From assembly GCF_003663945.1 (NCBI RefSeq), contig NZ_RCCH01000002.1, positions 250,612-314,611 on the forward strand: DNA of 64,000 bases. The letters are read 5' to 3'. This document shows, piece by piece, positions 27,234-36,438 of the stretch (the stretch's first letter is position 1; each line of letters opens with the position of its first letter). The notes below the pieces were generated by a model. The model saw only the letters and a list, made by a program, of their open reading frames with translations. It was not told where the DNA came from and did not search any database. The stretch is from Lacinutrix venerupis. GTDB taxonomy: Bacteria > Bacteroidota > Bacteroidia > Flavobacteriales > Flavobacteriaceae. The position numbers were made by a program, and so were the translations under genes.

Positions 27234-28895
27234 TTAATCGATAATTAATTGCTTAGTTACAGCTCCTGCGTTGCTTTTTATAGTCATAAAATAACTTGCA
27301 CTACTTAAAGAAGAAACATCAATAGTAGTATTATTTTCTACCGTTCCATTTAAGTTATAAGTTTTTACAACACGACCAGTAATATCTGTTATAGTAGCTT
27401 GCTCAAGTTGTTCTTGATTAGGATTACTAATAGTAAGCATATTACTTGCTGGATTTGGAAATAAACCTATAGTTATATTATTAATTGAAAAATTATCAAC
27501 GCTTAAGTTTTCATCTTGGAAATTAGGACGTAATAGATACGAAACATTAAAATTAAAATCTTCGTTATTAGACCATGTTCCATTTGGGTTTGTTGGCCAG
27601 TTAACCCAAGTTGTACCTGGAGTAAAAATCTGAGTAGTTGTTGCTAATGTAATATTAAAAGCACCTTCTTCTATAGCTACAAGGTATTGACCTGGAGCAA
27701 GCGTATAAGGCTCTACAGCAATAGGTGCTGTATACACATTAGAACCAGCTACTAAAGTAACAGGATCTGTTTGTGCTATAATTGCATTAGGCACACCTCC
27801 AACCATGTCCCAAACCGTTACATATGTTGTTGTACCAGCTAATTCTCCATTAGTATCTTCTAATTGAAATGTAACAGAAGAAATATCTTCGGTAACTAAA
27901 ACATCAAATTGTTGACCAAGTTGACCGCTAGTTCCTGCTCCAATACCTAATGTACCTGTAACTGTATTATCATCTCTTGCATAAGTATTAGTAGTAACTA
28001 CAGTGTCCATAGTTGTAAAAGTATTGTTAGTAGCATCTCCATCTGCCTCAGTAATTGTTACTGTATAAGTTGTTGAATACGTTCCTACTGCAGTTGGTGT
28101 AAATCCTGTAAATGTAACATCTTGAGTTGCGTTTCCTGCAATAGAATATGGTGCACTAGACTCTGTATATACAGTTGCATTTGTAGCATCTGTTACAGTA
28201 ACAGTAGCAATTGCATTAGTTACTGCTCCAGCCTGCGTGTTTTGTATAGTTGCATTTGTTCCTACTGAAGAAATTTGCTCTAGTGGAATTTGAGTATATT
28301 GATTTTGTAATTCTCCTGAACTAGTAATTGCCACATCAAAAGCAGGTGGCACCTCTACAGAAACATTATTTATCATTAAAACAAATTGATCTGTAGAATT
28401 ATTTCTCCAAGCTATATAAATAGTACTTCCTGTATAGGCAGTTAAATCTACAGATTGAGTAGACCAAACAGCACCAGAAGCAGCAGTAGTTGAGTATACT
28501 ACATCTGTAAAATCTGCAACTGCATTACCTGTTGTAGATACACGAACTTCATATCCATCTGGATAACCTGCATCTTGAGCTTCTTCCTCCCAAGTTAATA
28601 CTGCATTACCCGTTAGTGTTATTGCAGGAGTTACCATCCAATCGTCCGACGTACCTGCTGGATTATACCATGATGTACTCATAGCAACAACGTCTCCTGT
28701 ATTATCAAAATCATCGGCTTCAATCCATGCAGATGTAAATTGAGCTACAGAAGCATTAGGTGTCAAGCCATCTTCGTCGTATAATGTCCAACCAGCTAGT
28801 CCTGGTCCAGAACCATCAAAGTCATCTTCAAATAACACTTGCGCAAAAGTGACATTTATAGATAATAATAGTAATAGTAAAGTAATTTTTTTCAT
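27234..28895 (-). CDS. T9SS type A sorted secreted protein with adhesin/choice-of-anchor domain
   Basis: 553 residues from ATG at 28893-28895 (MKKITLLLLLLSINVTFAQ signal peptide); an in-frame upstream start would put 11 residues before the signal peptide and is rejected. Residues about 20-180 form a cleaved-adhesin/choice-of-anchor-J-like jelly roll (FEDDFDGSGPGLAGWTLYDE, SDDWMVTPAI, YIAWRNNS). Thr/Ala/Val-rich Ig-like repeats follow. The last ~75 residues are a type A T9SS signal (GLFPNPASNMLTISN, ITDITGRVVKTY, SSASYFMTIKS). It should be secreted through T9SS and surface-attached; ligand unknown. Confidence 0.9.
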   Translation of the reverse strand: MKKITLLLLLLSINVTFAQVLFEDDFDGSGPGLAGWTLYDEDGLTPNASVAQFTSAWIEADDFDNTGDVVAMSTSWYNPAGTSDDWMVTPAITLTGNAVLTWEEEAQDAGYPDGYEVRVSTTGNAVADFTDVVYSTTAASGAVWSTQSVDLTAYTGSTIYIAWRNNSTDQFVLMINNVSVEVPPAFDVAITSSGELQNQYTQIPLEQISSVGTNATIQNTQAGAVTNAIATVTVTDATNATVYTESSAPYSIAGNATQDVTFTGFTPTAVGTYSTTYTVTITEADGDATNNTFTTMDTVVTTNTYARDDNTVTGTLGIGAGTSGQLGQQFDVLVTEDISSVTFQLEDTNGELAGTTTYVTVWDMVGGVPNAIIAQTDPVTLVAGSNVYTAPIAVEPYTLAPGQYLVAIEEGAFNITLATTTQIFTPGTTWVNWPTNPNGTWSNNEDFNFNVSYLLRPNFQDENLSVDNFSINNITIGLFPNPASNMLTISNPNQEQLEQATITDITGRVVKTYNLNGTVENNTTIDVSSLSSASYFMTIKSNAGAVTKQLIID

Positions 28896-29151
28896 ACCCT
28901 TAAAAATTTTGTTGATTAATAATAGCACTAAAATACATAAAAATAATTCAATAAAAACCGTACTTTACTGCTAATTAAATGGAGAATAGAGAAATTGTTT
29001 GAAATAAAAGCATAAAATGTGCTTTTTTTAAGATTTTAAAACAAGACTGTTTTTTTAAAAATTAAAAAAAAAGTAGATTTTTTTAATATCTAGGCAACCA
29101 TTTATTTAAATTTTGCGTCTTTATAAATAGAACCACTAAACTAAAAGTTTT

Positions 29152-29715
29152 TTGAAAGTCATTCAACTCTATAAAAATGAAACAAAGCTTATAAAAAGAG
29201 CTCAAAAAAACAATCGTGAAGCACAACACGTATTGTATGAGTTGCATGCACCAAAAATGTTAAGTGTTTGTAGATATTATATTAAAGATCTACAACATGC
29301 AGAAGAAGCAATGTTAAATGGATTTTTTAAAGTTTTTACAAACATAAAAAGTTTTAAAAACGAAGGTAGTTTTGAAGGTTGGATAAGACGCATTATGGTT
29401 CGTGAATCTATATCCTTTTTAAGACAACAAAAAAATATAGAATTTGCGGTAGAAGATATAGATATAAAAAATGATTATTCAGACCATATAAATAGTGAAA
29501 TTGAAGTAGAACACATACAAGAAATTATAGACAAACTACCAGAAGGTTATAAAATTGTTTTTATAATGTATGCCATAGAAGGCTATAAACACAGTGAAAT
29601 TGCCAATCTATTAAACATTAATGAAGGCACCTCAAAATCACAATTATTTAAAGCACGAAAATTGCTTCAAGCAGAAATAAAAAAATTAAACACATCGAGT
29701 TATGGCACCAATTAA
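29152..29715 (+). CDS. ECF-type RNA polymerase sigma factor
   Basis: 187 residues, TTG start. Region 2 runs through SVCRYYIKDLQHAEEAMLNGFFKVF and GWIRRIMVRESISFLRQ. Region 4 is LPEGYKIVFIMYAIEGYKHSEIANLLNINEGTSKSQLFKARKLL split across the C-terminus, with the HTH in HSEIANLLNINEGT. No long region 1 or 3, as in ECF factors. It overlaps the following membrane-protein gene by 14 bases, the usual arrangement with an anti-sigma factor. Confidence 0.93.
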   Translation: MKVIQLYKNETKLIKRAQKNNREAQHVLYELHAPKMLSVCRYYIKDLQHAEEAMLNGFFKVFTNIKSFKNEGSFEGWIRRIMVRESISFLRQQKNIEFAVEDIDIKNDYSDHINSEIEVEHIQEIIDKLPEGYKIVFIMYAIEGYKHSEIANLLNINEGTSKSQLFKARKLLQAEIKKLNTSSYGTN

Positions 29716-30403
29716 AAATGAAGAAGATATGAAAAAGAGGCTCGAAAAAAGAACAATTCAGCCTTCAGCTAAAGCTTGGGAGACACTATCTCAACGTTTA
29801 GATAACGAGGAAAAAAAGCATAATAAAAAAGGACTATGGTGGCTTGGCATAGCTGCAAGTATTGTTGGTATATTATTAGTAACAAATTTATTTTTTTCTT
29901 CTAAAACAAATAATAACAACACAATTATTGTTAACCAAAATAAAACTCAAAACACTCAAAAAATAGAAAAACAAGAAATAGAAAGAGTAATTCCTAAAAA
30001 CGAAGTAATTGTTGAAGTTAAAAGAAATATTAAAAAAACAAATAGTAAGAATCTTAAAGTTTCTAATGAGTTAGCCATAAATAATAACAGTAAAAAAACT
30101 CCAATTAAAAATAAAGAAACCTTAAATAACTTACCTCAAAATAATACTATTATAACTGAAATAAAAATACCCAAAATAAAAAAACAACCTATTGAGAGAG
30201 ATGAAGTAGATATGCTTCTTGCTCAAGCAACAGAAAGTATTAAAAGTAAAAAAACTATAAATAAACATACACCTATTGACCATAACGAGTTACTAATTGC
30301 TGTAGAAGACGATCTAGACGAGAGATTTAGAGATAAAATACTAAAAACGGTAAGAAAAGGCTACCAAACGGTAAAAGAATCGGTTGCAGAACGTAACGAA
30401 TAA
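29702..30403 (+). CDS. Single-span membrane protein, candidate anti-sigma factor
   Basis: 233 residues, not a recognised family. Residues 1-43 are cytoplasmic-like (KAWETLSQRLDNEEKKHNKK), one membrane span follows (about 45-66, LWWLGIAASIVGILLVTNLF), then a Lys/Asn-rich periplasmic stretch of low complexity and an acidic/basic C-terminus. Position, 14-base overlap with the sigma gene and topology suggest it holds the sigma factor at the membrane. Its N-terminal part lacks the zinc HxxxCxxC motif of classical anti-sigma factors. Confidence 0.72.
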   Translation: MAPIKNEEDMKKRLEKRTIQPSAKAWETLSQRLDNEEKKHNKKGLWWLGIAASIVGILLVTNLFFSSKTNNNNTIIVNQNKTQNTQKIEKQEIERVIPKNEVIVEVKRNIKKTNSKNLKVSNELAINNNSKKTPIKNKETLNNLPQNNTIITEIKIPKIKKQPIERDEVDMLLAQATESIKSKKTINKHTPIDHNELLIAVEDDLDERFRDKILKTVRKGYQTVKESVAERNE

Positions 30404-30478
30404 CCATAAAAAATCATCAATAAAAATCAATTATCAACATGTGCTGGTACTACTATCTGCACCCAAAAACGAACATTT

Positions 30479-31561
30479 ATGACATCAATTACAAAGTACA
30501 TTATCATTGCTATATTAGCAATATTCGCTTCTAATGCTGCTGCTCAAGACAGTATTCCAAAATCTAAAGAACAAAGCATTAAAACATTAAAACAAAACAT
30601 TAAAAATGAAGAAAAAGAGGCATTAAAAATTGAAGTAGAAGCAATAAACCAACAAGTAACAGAAAAAAAAATTACTTATGGTCAAGCAGAAAACCTAAAA
30701 GAAATAGCCGCAAAAAAACGAGCTTTAAATATTGAAAATAGAATATTAATTCTTGAAAACAAATTAGCTTTTTACGAAAGAAATAACCTGCCAACACCAA
30801 TAGATGAAAATGGTAATTTAAAAAGAAAAGAATACGATCTTTTCTTTAAAGACCTAAATAGCGTTAATAGTTTTACAGGCGTTACAGTTGTTAATCCAGA
30901 GAAGAAAAAAATTAAATACGATACTCGCACAACTTTTGAACTATCATATGCGGGAGGTTTTAACAATGCTATTGTAGATGGTGGAAGCTTAAACGATTCT
31001 CCATACGACATACAAGATTCTGAATTTTGGGAAATAGGCTTAAACTGGAAAACAAGACTTGGAGTTTCTGGAAATGCTCCAAGAATAAAATATGGTTTAA
31101 CTTTTCAAACCAATAGATATTCTTTAGAAGACAATAAAATATTTGTTCAAAACGGAAACACGACAACATTAGAACCTTTTAGTGAAAATTTAAAACTAGC
31201 CGAGTTACGAATTACAAACCTTGTTATTCCTTTTTATTTTGAATTTGGTAAAATGCGTAAAATTGAAAAAACAGATTATGTAAGATATGTTAACGATGGT
31301 AAATTTAAAATTGGAGTTGGTGGTTTTGCAGGACTAAGAACCGGAACTATGCAAAAACTAAAATATAAGCAAGATGGTGATAGAGTTAAAGAAAAGATTA
31401 AACGAAATTACAATACAAACCCAATAGTTTACGGTGTTGGTGCGTATATAGGTGTTGGAGATATTAGCTTATACGCTAAGTACGATATATCTAAAACTTT
31501 TAAAAATGATGCCTTAGATCAAAACAATATTTCATTAGGAATAAGAATGGATTTTGATTAA
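30479..31561 (+). CDS. Secreted protein with coiled coil and predicted outer-membrane beta-barrel
   Basis: 360 residues. Signal peptide to SNAAAQ (about 23). Residues 25-105 are Lys/Glu-rich with heptad character (KQNIKNEEKEALKIEVEAINQQ). From about 140 the sequence alternates as beta strands (FELSYAGGFNNAIVDGG, FWEIGLNWKTRLG, ISLYAKYDISKTF, ISLGIRMDFD), ending in Phe-Asp. It follows the sigma/anti-sigma-like pair by 75 bases and could be that system's envelope target or sensor (inference). No family name recognised. Confidence 0.75.
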   Translation: MTSITKYIIIAILAIFASNAAAQDSIPKSKEQSIKTLKQNIKNEEKEALKIEVEAINQQVTEKKITYGQAENLKEIAAKKRALNIENRILILENKLAFYERNNLPTPIDENGNLKRKEYDLFFKDLNSVNSFTGVTVVNPEKKKIKYDTRTTFELSYAGGFNNAIVDGGSLNDSPYDIQDSEFWEIGLNWKTRLGVSGNAPRIKYGLTFQTNRYSLEDNKIFVQNGNTTTLEPFSENLKLAELRITNLVIPFYFEFGKMRKIEKTDYVRYVNDGKFKIGVGGFAGLRTGTMQKLKYKQDGDRVKEKIKRNYNTNPIVYGVGAYIGVGDISLYAKYDISKTFKNDALDQNNISLGIRMDFD

Positions 31562-31568
31562 AACTAAA

Positions 31569-31606
31569 AAACCACTGCTAATTAAACATTAGCAGTGGTT
31601 TCTTTT
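31569..31606 (+). terminator. Rho-independent terminator
   Basis: 14-bp inverted repeat AAACCACTGCTAAT / ATTAGCAGTGGTTT (31569-31582 and 31588-31601), loop TAAAC, followed by TCTTTT. Confidence 0.9.
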
Positions 31607-31747
31607 AAAATATTAACACAATTTCATTAGTTAATTATAGCTTTTAAGTAACTTATATAAGTCTATAAAAAATACTAACTTTCGGTTTATTTTAATAAGC
31701 TCTTATTTAAAATAAATTGAAAATGTTATAAAATTGCACATTGGCTA

Positions 31748-32632
31748 ATGAAAACTAAATTACATATCTTCAAAATTGTTGCAAAACACTTAAGTTTCAC
31801 AAAAGCTGCAGAACAACTACACATCTCTCAACCTGCTATTTCTAAAGCTATTAAAAATTTAGAACAGGAATACAAAACAACTTTATTTATAAGAAAAAGA
31901 AACTCTATAGAATTAACAACAGAAGGAAAGTCTTTTCTAATTTACACCAATAAAATTTTAGAAATCTATGCTCAAATGGACGAGAAATTTTTACATAAAA
32001 AAGATGAGTTTCCAAATTTTATCAATTTTGGTGTAAGCACAACTTTGTCTAATTATATTATACCCAAAGTTATTGCTAAGTTTACAACTCAATATCCACA
32101 AACAAAATTTAATATAGTTAGTAATAATTCTGAAAATATTGAGAATTCAATTTTAAATGAAGATATAGATTTTGCAATTACAGAAGGTAGTACTGCAAAT
32201 CCAAAATTGCAATTCGAAAAATTTATTAAAGATGAAATAGTTCTTGTTACCAATGTAAATAATAATGCATTTCAAAAAGGAAGTATTGATATAGACACCT
32301 TAAAAGAAATCCCAATCGTAGAACGCGAAAGAGGATCCGGAACTAAAGTAATTATAGATACTTTTTTATCAAAACACAATGTAAAACAACTTAATGCTGT
32401 AGTATTCTTTAATAGTACTGAAGCGATTAAAAATTATTTATATCATTCAGATCATTATGCATTGCTTTCAATTCATTCTATTTCAGATGATTTAATAAAT
32501 AATAAACTCAAAATAATAGACATTAAAGATTTAAGTATTGAGCGGTGGTTTTATTTTGTTAATAGAACCGGATATTTATCGCAAACCTTCGAATACTTCA
32601 AAACATTTATTCGTTACAATTATAACTTTTAG
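31748..32632 (+). CDS. LysR family transcriptional regulator
   Basis: 294 residues. N-terminal winged HTH: LHIFKIVAKHLSFTKAAEQL, then HISQPAISKAIKNLE and TLFIRKRNSIELTTEG. The C-terminal periplasmic-binding-like effector domain begins at about 90. It lies 76 bases upstream of, and on the same strand as, a YeiH-type membrane gene, a pair common in bacteria in which the regulator controls the transporter. Effector unknown. Confidence 0.92.
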   Translation: MKTKLHIFKIVAKHLSFTKAAEQLHISQPAISKAIKNLEQEYKTTLFIRKRNSIELTTEGKSFLIYTNKILEIYAQMDEKFLHKKDEFPNFINFGVSTTLSNYIIPKVIAKFTTQYPQTKFNIVSNNSENIENSILNEDIDFAITEGSTANPKLQFEKFIKDEIVLVTNVNNNAFQKGSIDIDTLKEIPIVERERGSGTKVIIDTFLSKHNVKQLNAVVFFNSTEAIKNYLYHSDHYALLSIHSISDDLINNKLKIIDIKDLSIERWFYFVNRTGYLSQTFEYFKTFIRYNYNF

Positions 32633-32708
32633 TTATCCTCAATAACTTTTTAAATTGCTAAAAAGTTATCCGTGCATACTATTTTTATATTGAATAATAC
32701 TAAACAGT

Positions 32709-33626
32709 ATGAAAGCTTATTTATCTAAAACAATTTACTTCCTTATAATTATTATTGCTCTATTAGGCTATATAAACAGTCCAACAGCTTTAATTCTAGG
32801 TTTTATTTTTACTATTATTTTTAATAATCCTTTTAAAATATATAGCCACAAAGCCATTCACTATTTTTTAAAAATATCGGTAGTAGGATTAGGCTTTGGT
32901 ATGTTTATAAAAGAAACTTTACAAACGAGTAAAGAAGGACTAAGTTTAACCATATTCTCCATAATTTTAACGGTGTCTTTAGGTTTAATATTGACACGTG
33001 TTTTTAAAATAAACTTAAAATTAGGGCATCTTATAACATCTGGCACTGCTATTTGCGGAGGAAGTGCGATAGCAGCAATTTCACCAGTTATAAAAGCTAA
33101 AAGTAAAACTATAAGCGTTGCATTAGGTATTGTATTTTTATTAAATTCTATAGCATTATTTGTATTTCCTGCTATTGGGCATTGGCTAAATTTAACACAA
33201 GAACAATTTGGTTTATGGTGTGCTATTGCTATACATGATACAAGTTCGGTAGTTGGAGCTGCATTAGGTTATGGAGAAGAAGCGTTACGTGTAGCCACAA
33301 CAGTAAAACTATCAAGAACATTATGGATTATACCTTTATCTATTTTCTCTATGTTTCTTTTTAAAACAAAAGGCGAAAAAATAAAGATTCCTTATTTTAT
33401 TGTTCTGTTTATTGCAGCAATTATAATAAATAGTTATCATATTTTACCAGAACCTATAACTCAATCTATTGTTACAATTTCTAAACGTTTTTTAATAGTA
33501 ACATTATTTCTTGTAGGTTCTACAATTTCTATAAAAGACTTAAAATTAACAGGCACTAAACCTATTTTTTTAGCACTGTCACTTTGGATATTTATTTCAA
33601 TATTCTCATTAATTTATATTCTATAA
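32709..33626 (+). CDS. YeiH/UPF0324 family putative sulfate exporter
   Basis: 305 residues, about nine or ten membrane spans. Family motifs are LKISVVGLGFGMF, the glycine-rich loop SGTAICGGSAIAAISPVIKA and the second-half IAIHDTSSVVGAALGYG. Relatives are annotated as putative sulfate or sulfur-compound exporters; the real substrate is not well established. The LysR gene upstream is the probable regulator. It ends 6 bases from the convergent methyltransferase gene. Confidence 0.9.
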   Translation: MKAYLSKTIYFLIIIIALLGYINSPTALILGFIFTIIFNNPFKIYSHKAIHYFLKISVVGLGFGMFIKETLQTSKEGLSLTIFSIILTVSLGLILTRVFKINLKLGHLITSGTAICGGSAIAAISPVIKAKSKTISVALGIVFLLNSIALFVFPAIGHWLNLTQEQFGLWCAIAIHDTSSVVGAALGYGEEALRVATTVKLSRTLWIIPLSIFSMFLFKTKGEKIKIPYFIVLFIAAIIINSYHILPEPITQSIVTISKRFLIVTLFLVGSTISIKDLKLTGTKPIFLALSLWIFISIFSLIYIL

Positions 33627-33632
33627 ATAAGC

Positions 33633-34433
33633 CTAAAGCTTAGTTGCTTTTATTTCAAATATTAAAGGATACAATTTATCTTTTGTTGCAAACATTCCTG
33701 ATGATGTTTTTTCTAATGCTGGTAATACATCGTAAGGACTTTCGTTATATTCATTTAAATATTCAATATGCAAACCAGCTTCAGTTAAAGCGTTTATAAC
33801 CTCACTTAAACCGTGATTCCAACCATATTCTTTACTTACCATTTTTGAGTTTTGGTTAGCATAAGTTCCTTCATATTCTTCGTAAATTACTTCATCTTGC
33901 ATGTAACCATATTTCATAATAGATTTATTTTCTAAATAGTCAAACATCCAAACAATTGGGTGAAACTCTGCCATGTAAAATGTGCCTCCTTTTTTTAGTT
34001 TTTGAGCTATCATTTGTCCCCAAGGTTTTAAATCTGGCAACCAACCTATAACACCATAACTAGTAAACACAATATCAAATTCACCATCAACGTGCTTAGC
34101 TGTGTCAAGTACATTACAACACACAAATTTAGCATCTAACTCTAATTCTAAATTTAACTGCTGCGCAAGTTTTATTCCTTCGTCACTTAAATCTATTCCT
34201 GTACATTTTGCACCTAATCTACTCCAACTTAAAGTATCTTGACCAAAATGACATTGCAAATGCAATAGCGTTTTTCCGTGTACATTACCTAAAGCTTCTC
34301 TCTCGTATTGCATTAAAGAAGATTTTCCTTTCTTAAAATCATCCATAGCATACATATCACTTTTAGCATGTACTTTTACCTTGTCGTTCCAAGTAGCTTT
34401 ATTTGTGCTAAAATATTTAGAATTAGTACTCAT
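33633..34433 (-). CDS. Class I SAM-dependent methyltransferase
   Basis: 266 residues from the ATG at 34431-34433. Motif I is a variant, LLHLQCHFGQDTLSWSRLG, followed by GIDLSDEGIKLAQ and DIVFTSYGVIGWLPDL, then KLKKGGTFYMAEFHP. This LHLQCHFGQDT form is common in Bacteroidetes methyltransferases of unknown target. An in-frame TTG seven codons upstream would fall on the promoter box at 34452-34459, so the ATG is preferred. Confidence 0.85.
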   Translation of the reverse strand: MSTNSKYFSTNKATWNDKVKVHAKSDMYAMDDFKKGKSSLMQYEREALGNVHGKTLLHLQCHFGQDTLSWSRLGAKCTGIDLSDEGIKLAQQLNLELELDAKFVCCNVLDTAKHVDGEFDIVFTSYGVIGWLPDLKPWGQMIAQKLKKGGTFYMAEFHPIVWMFDYLENKSIMKYGYMQDEVIYEEYEGTYANQNSKMVSKEYGWNHGLSEVINALTEAGLHIEYLNEYNESPYDVLPALEKTSSGMFATKDKLYPLIFEIKATKL

Positions 34434-34451
34434 ATCTTGTTGGTATTTTAC

Positions 34452-34459
34452 CAAAACTA
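34452..34459 (-). promoter_or_regulatory. Bacteroidetes -7 box TAGTTTTG (minus strand)
   Basis: Exact TAnnTTTG match 18 bases before the ATG at 34433. It pairs with a divergent identical box at 34472-34479. Confidence 0.6.
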
Positions 34460-34471
34460 ATTAATATTTCT

Positions 34472-34479
34472 TAGTTTTG
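34472..34479 (+). promoter_or_regulatory. Bacteroidetes -7 box TAGTTTTG (plus strand)
   Basis: Exact TAnnTTTG match 17 bases before the ATG at 34497. Only 12 bases separate it from the same octamer on the other strand. Confidence 0.6.
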
Positions 34480-34496
34480 AAAGAAAACCAAAATCC

Positions 34497-35147
34497 ATGT
34501 ACAGATTACTAATTATTTGCTTACTTCTTTTTTCATCTTGTAAAGAAAAAGAACAAAAAAAAGAATATACACTAGCCGAAAAAATTGCTAATGCGCATGG
34601 ATTCGCAAACTGGGATAAAGTTAAAGCATTTCATTTTACATTTAATGTTGATAAAGACAGTTCTCATTTTGAGCGTTCTTGGATATGGAAACCTAAACTA
34701 AACGAGGTTACCATGCTTACAAAAGAAGATACAATTACCTACAACACATTTAAAGTTGAACAAGAAAGTTTAAAAGCAGATCGTGCTTTTATAAACGACA
34801 AATACTGGGCACTCTTACCATTTCAATTAATATGGGACAAAAGTGCTACGCTAAGTGAGCCTTCTATAACCGAAGCTCCTATTAGCAAAAAACAACTTAA
34901 CAAAGTCACTTTAACCTATCCTACAGATGGTGGTTATACTCCTGGAGATGTTTACGATATTTTTTATGATGATAACTATAACATTAAAGAATGGAATTTT
35001 AGAGAAGCTAATGCTACAGAGCCGTCTATGACAAATACCTTTGAAAACTATAAAGATTTTAATGGAATTAAAATAGCTCAAGAACATAAAATGGCTGAAG
35101 GCAACTGGAACCTTAACTTCACCAACATTAAAGTAATTACAGAATAA
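34497..35147 (+). CDS. Predicted lipoprotein of unknown function
   Basis: 216 residues. Type II signal peptide MYRLLIICLLLFSSCKEKE with lipobox Cys15. The mature part shows beta-rich, repetitive LolA-like features (VKAFHFTFNVDK, FERSWIWKPK, FENYKDFNGIKIAQEHK), similar to families that measure or carry outer-membrane lipids; I cannot name it. It precedes kynU by 17 bases and may share its transcript. Confidence 0.78.
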   Translation: MYRLLIICLLLFSSCKEKEQKKEYTLAEKIANAHGFANWDKVKAFHFTFNVDKDSSHFERSWIWKPKLNEVTMLTKEDTITYNTFKVEQESLKADRAFINDKYWALLPFQLIWDKSATLSEPSITEAPISKKQLNKVTLTYPTDGGYTPGDVYDIFYDDNYNIKEWNFREANATEPSMTNTFENYKDFNGIKIAQEHKMAEGNWNLNFTNIKVITE

Positions 35148-35164
35148 CATTAAAAAACAACCAA

Positions 35165-36433
35165 GTGTCAAACTATAAATTAGGCAGCGATTACGCTAAG
35201 CAATTAGATAAAGAAGATAAAATTTCACATTACAGAAATCAATTCCATATTCCTAAAGATAAGGACGGAAACGATTGGTTGTACTTTACTGGGAACTCCC
35301 TTGGTTTACAACCAAAAGCTACAAAAGAGTACATAAATCAAGAGTTAGAAGATTGGGCAAACCTTGGTGTAGAAGGACATTTTGAAGCTAAAAATCCTTG
35401 GATGCCTTACCATGAATTTTTAACCGAAAGCATGGCAAAAATTGTAGGAGCAAAACCTATTGAAGTAGTTATAATGAACACCTTAACTACCAATTTACAC
35501 CTGTTAATGGTTAGTTTTTACCAACCTACAAAAACAAAATATAAAATTGTAATTGAAAGTGATGCTTTTCCTAGTGATAGGTATGCAGTACAAACACAAT
35601 TAGAGTTTCATGGTTTTGATGCTAATGAAGGTGTGATAGAATGGAAACCTCGTGAAGGCGAAGAGCTTTTAAACATAGAAGATCTAGAAACTATTTTAGA
35701 AGAACAAGGTGATGAAATTGCATTATTACTTATTGGAGGTGTAAATTACTACACAGGACAATATTTAGACATCAAAAAAATAGCAGAAATAGGTCATGCA
35801 AAAAACTGTATGGTTGGTATCGATTTAGCGCATGGCGCAGGAAACATAAAACCAGACTTCCATAACTCTGGAGTAGACTTCGCTGCTTGGTGTACGTATA
35901 AATATTTAAATGCTGGACCAGGAAGTTTAGGCGGACTTTTTGTACACGAAAAACATGCGCATAATAAAGACTTAAAACGCTTTGCTGGTTGGTGGAGTCA
36001 TAATAAAGAAACACGATTTAATATGCGTCAACCGTTAGACGTTATTCCAGGAGCAGAAGGTTGGCAACTTAGTAATCCGCCCATTTTATCTATGGCTGCA
36101 ATTAAAGCTTCTTTAGATATATTTAATGAAGTTGGTATGGATGCACTTCGTGAAAAATCTGAAAAACTAACAGGTTATTTCGAGTATTTAATTAACGAAT
36201 TGAATAACAATAAGATTAAAATAATCACGCCAACCAATCCAAAAGAACGTGGTTGCCAATTATCTATTCAAGTAAAAGATGCAGACAAAAACCTACACAA
36301 ACAATTAACCGAAGCAAATATTATTACAGATTGGCGAGAACCAGATGTAATACGTTGTGCTCCTGTGCCTTTATACAACTCCTTTGAAGATGTATATAAA
36401 ATGGTAGAAAAATTGAAAGAGATCTTAGATTAA
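35165..36433 (+). CDS. kynU: Kynureninase
   Basis: 422 residues, GTG start. PLP enzyme cleaving kynurenine or 3-hydroxykynurenine to (3-hydroxy)anthranilate. The PLP lysine is K246 in WCTYKYLNAGPGS; FTGNSLGLQP at the N-terminus, IDLAHGAGN and RFAGWWSHN are family landmarks. It heads a kynU / PH-like / kmo / RidA group that forms part of tryptophan catabolism. Dioxygenase and later steps are not in this window. Confidence 0.97.
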   Translation: MSNYKLGSDYAKQLDKEDKISHYRNQFHIPKDKDGNDWLYFTGNSLGLQPKATKEYINQELEDWANLGVEGHFEAKNPWMPYHEFLTESMAKIVGAKPIEVVIMNTLTTNLHLLMVSFYQPTKTKYKIVIESDAFPSDRYAVQTQLEFHGFDANEGVIEWKPREGEELLNIEDLETILEEQGDEIALLLIGGVNYYTGQYLDIKKIAEIGHAKNCMVGIDLAHGAGNIKPDFHNSGVDFAAWCTYKYLNAGPGSLGGLFVHEKHAHNKDLKRFAGWWSHNKETRFNMRQPLDVIPGAEGWQLSNPPILSMAAIKASLDIFNEVGMDALREKSEKLTGYFEYLINELNNNKIKIITPTNPKERGCQLSIQVKDADKNLHKQLTEANIITDWREPDVIRCAPVPLYNSFEDVYKMVEKLKEILD

Positions 36434-36438
36434 TTATT

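Noticed and set aside
29006-29029. AAAAGCA/TGCTTTT hairpin with T-run upstream of the sigma gene
   Set aside because: It looks like a weak terminator, but no gene ends just before it on either strand; probably AT-rich chance.
33627-33650. AAGC/GCTT hairpin between YeiH and the methyltransferase
   Set aside because: The stem is too short and lacks a good T-run to be called a terminator.
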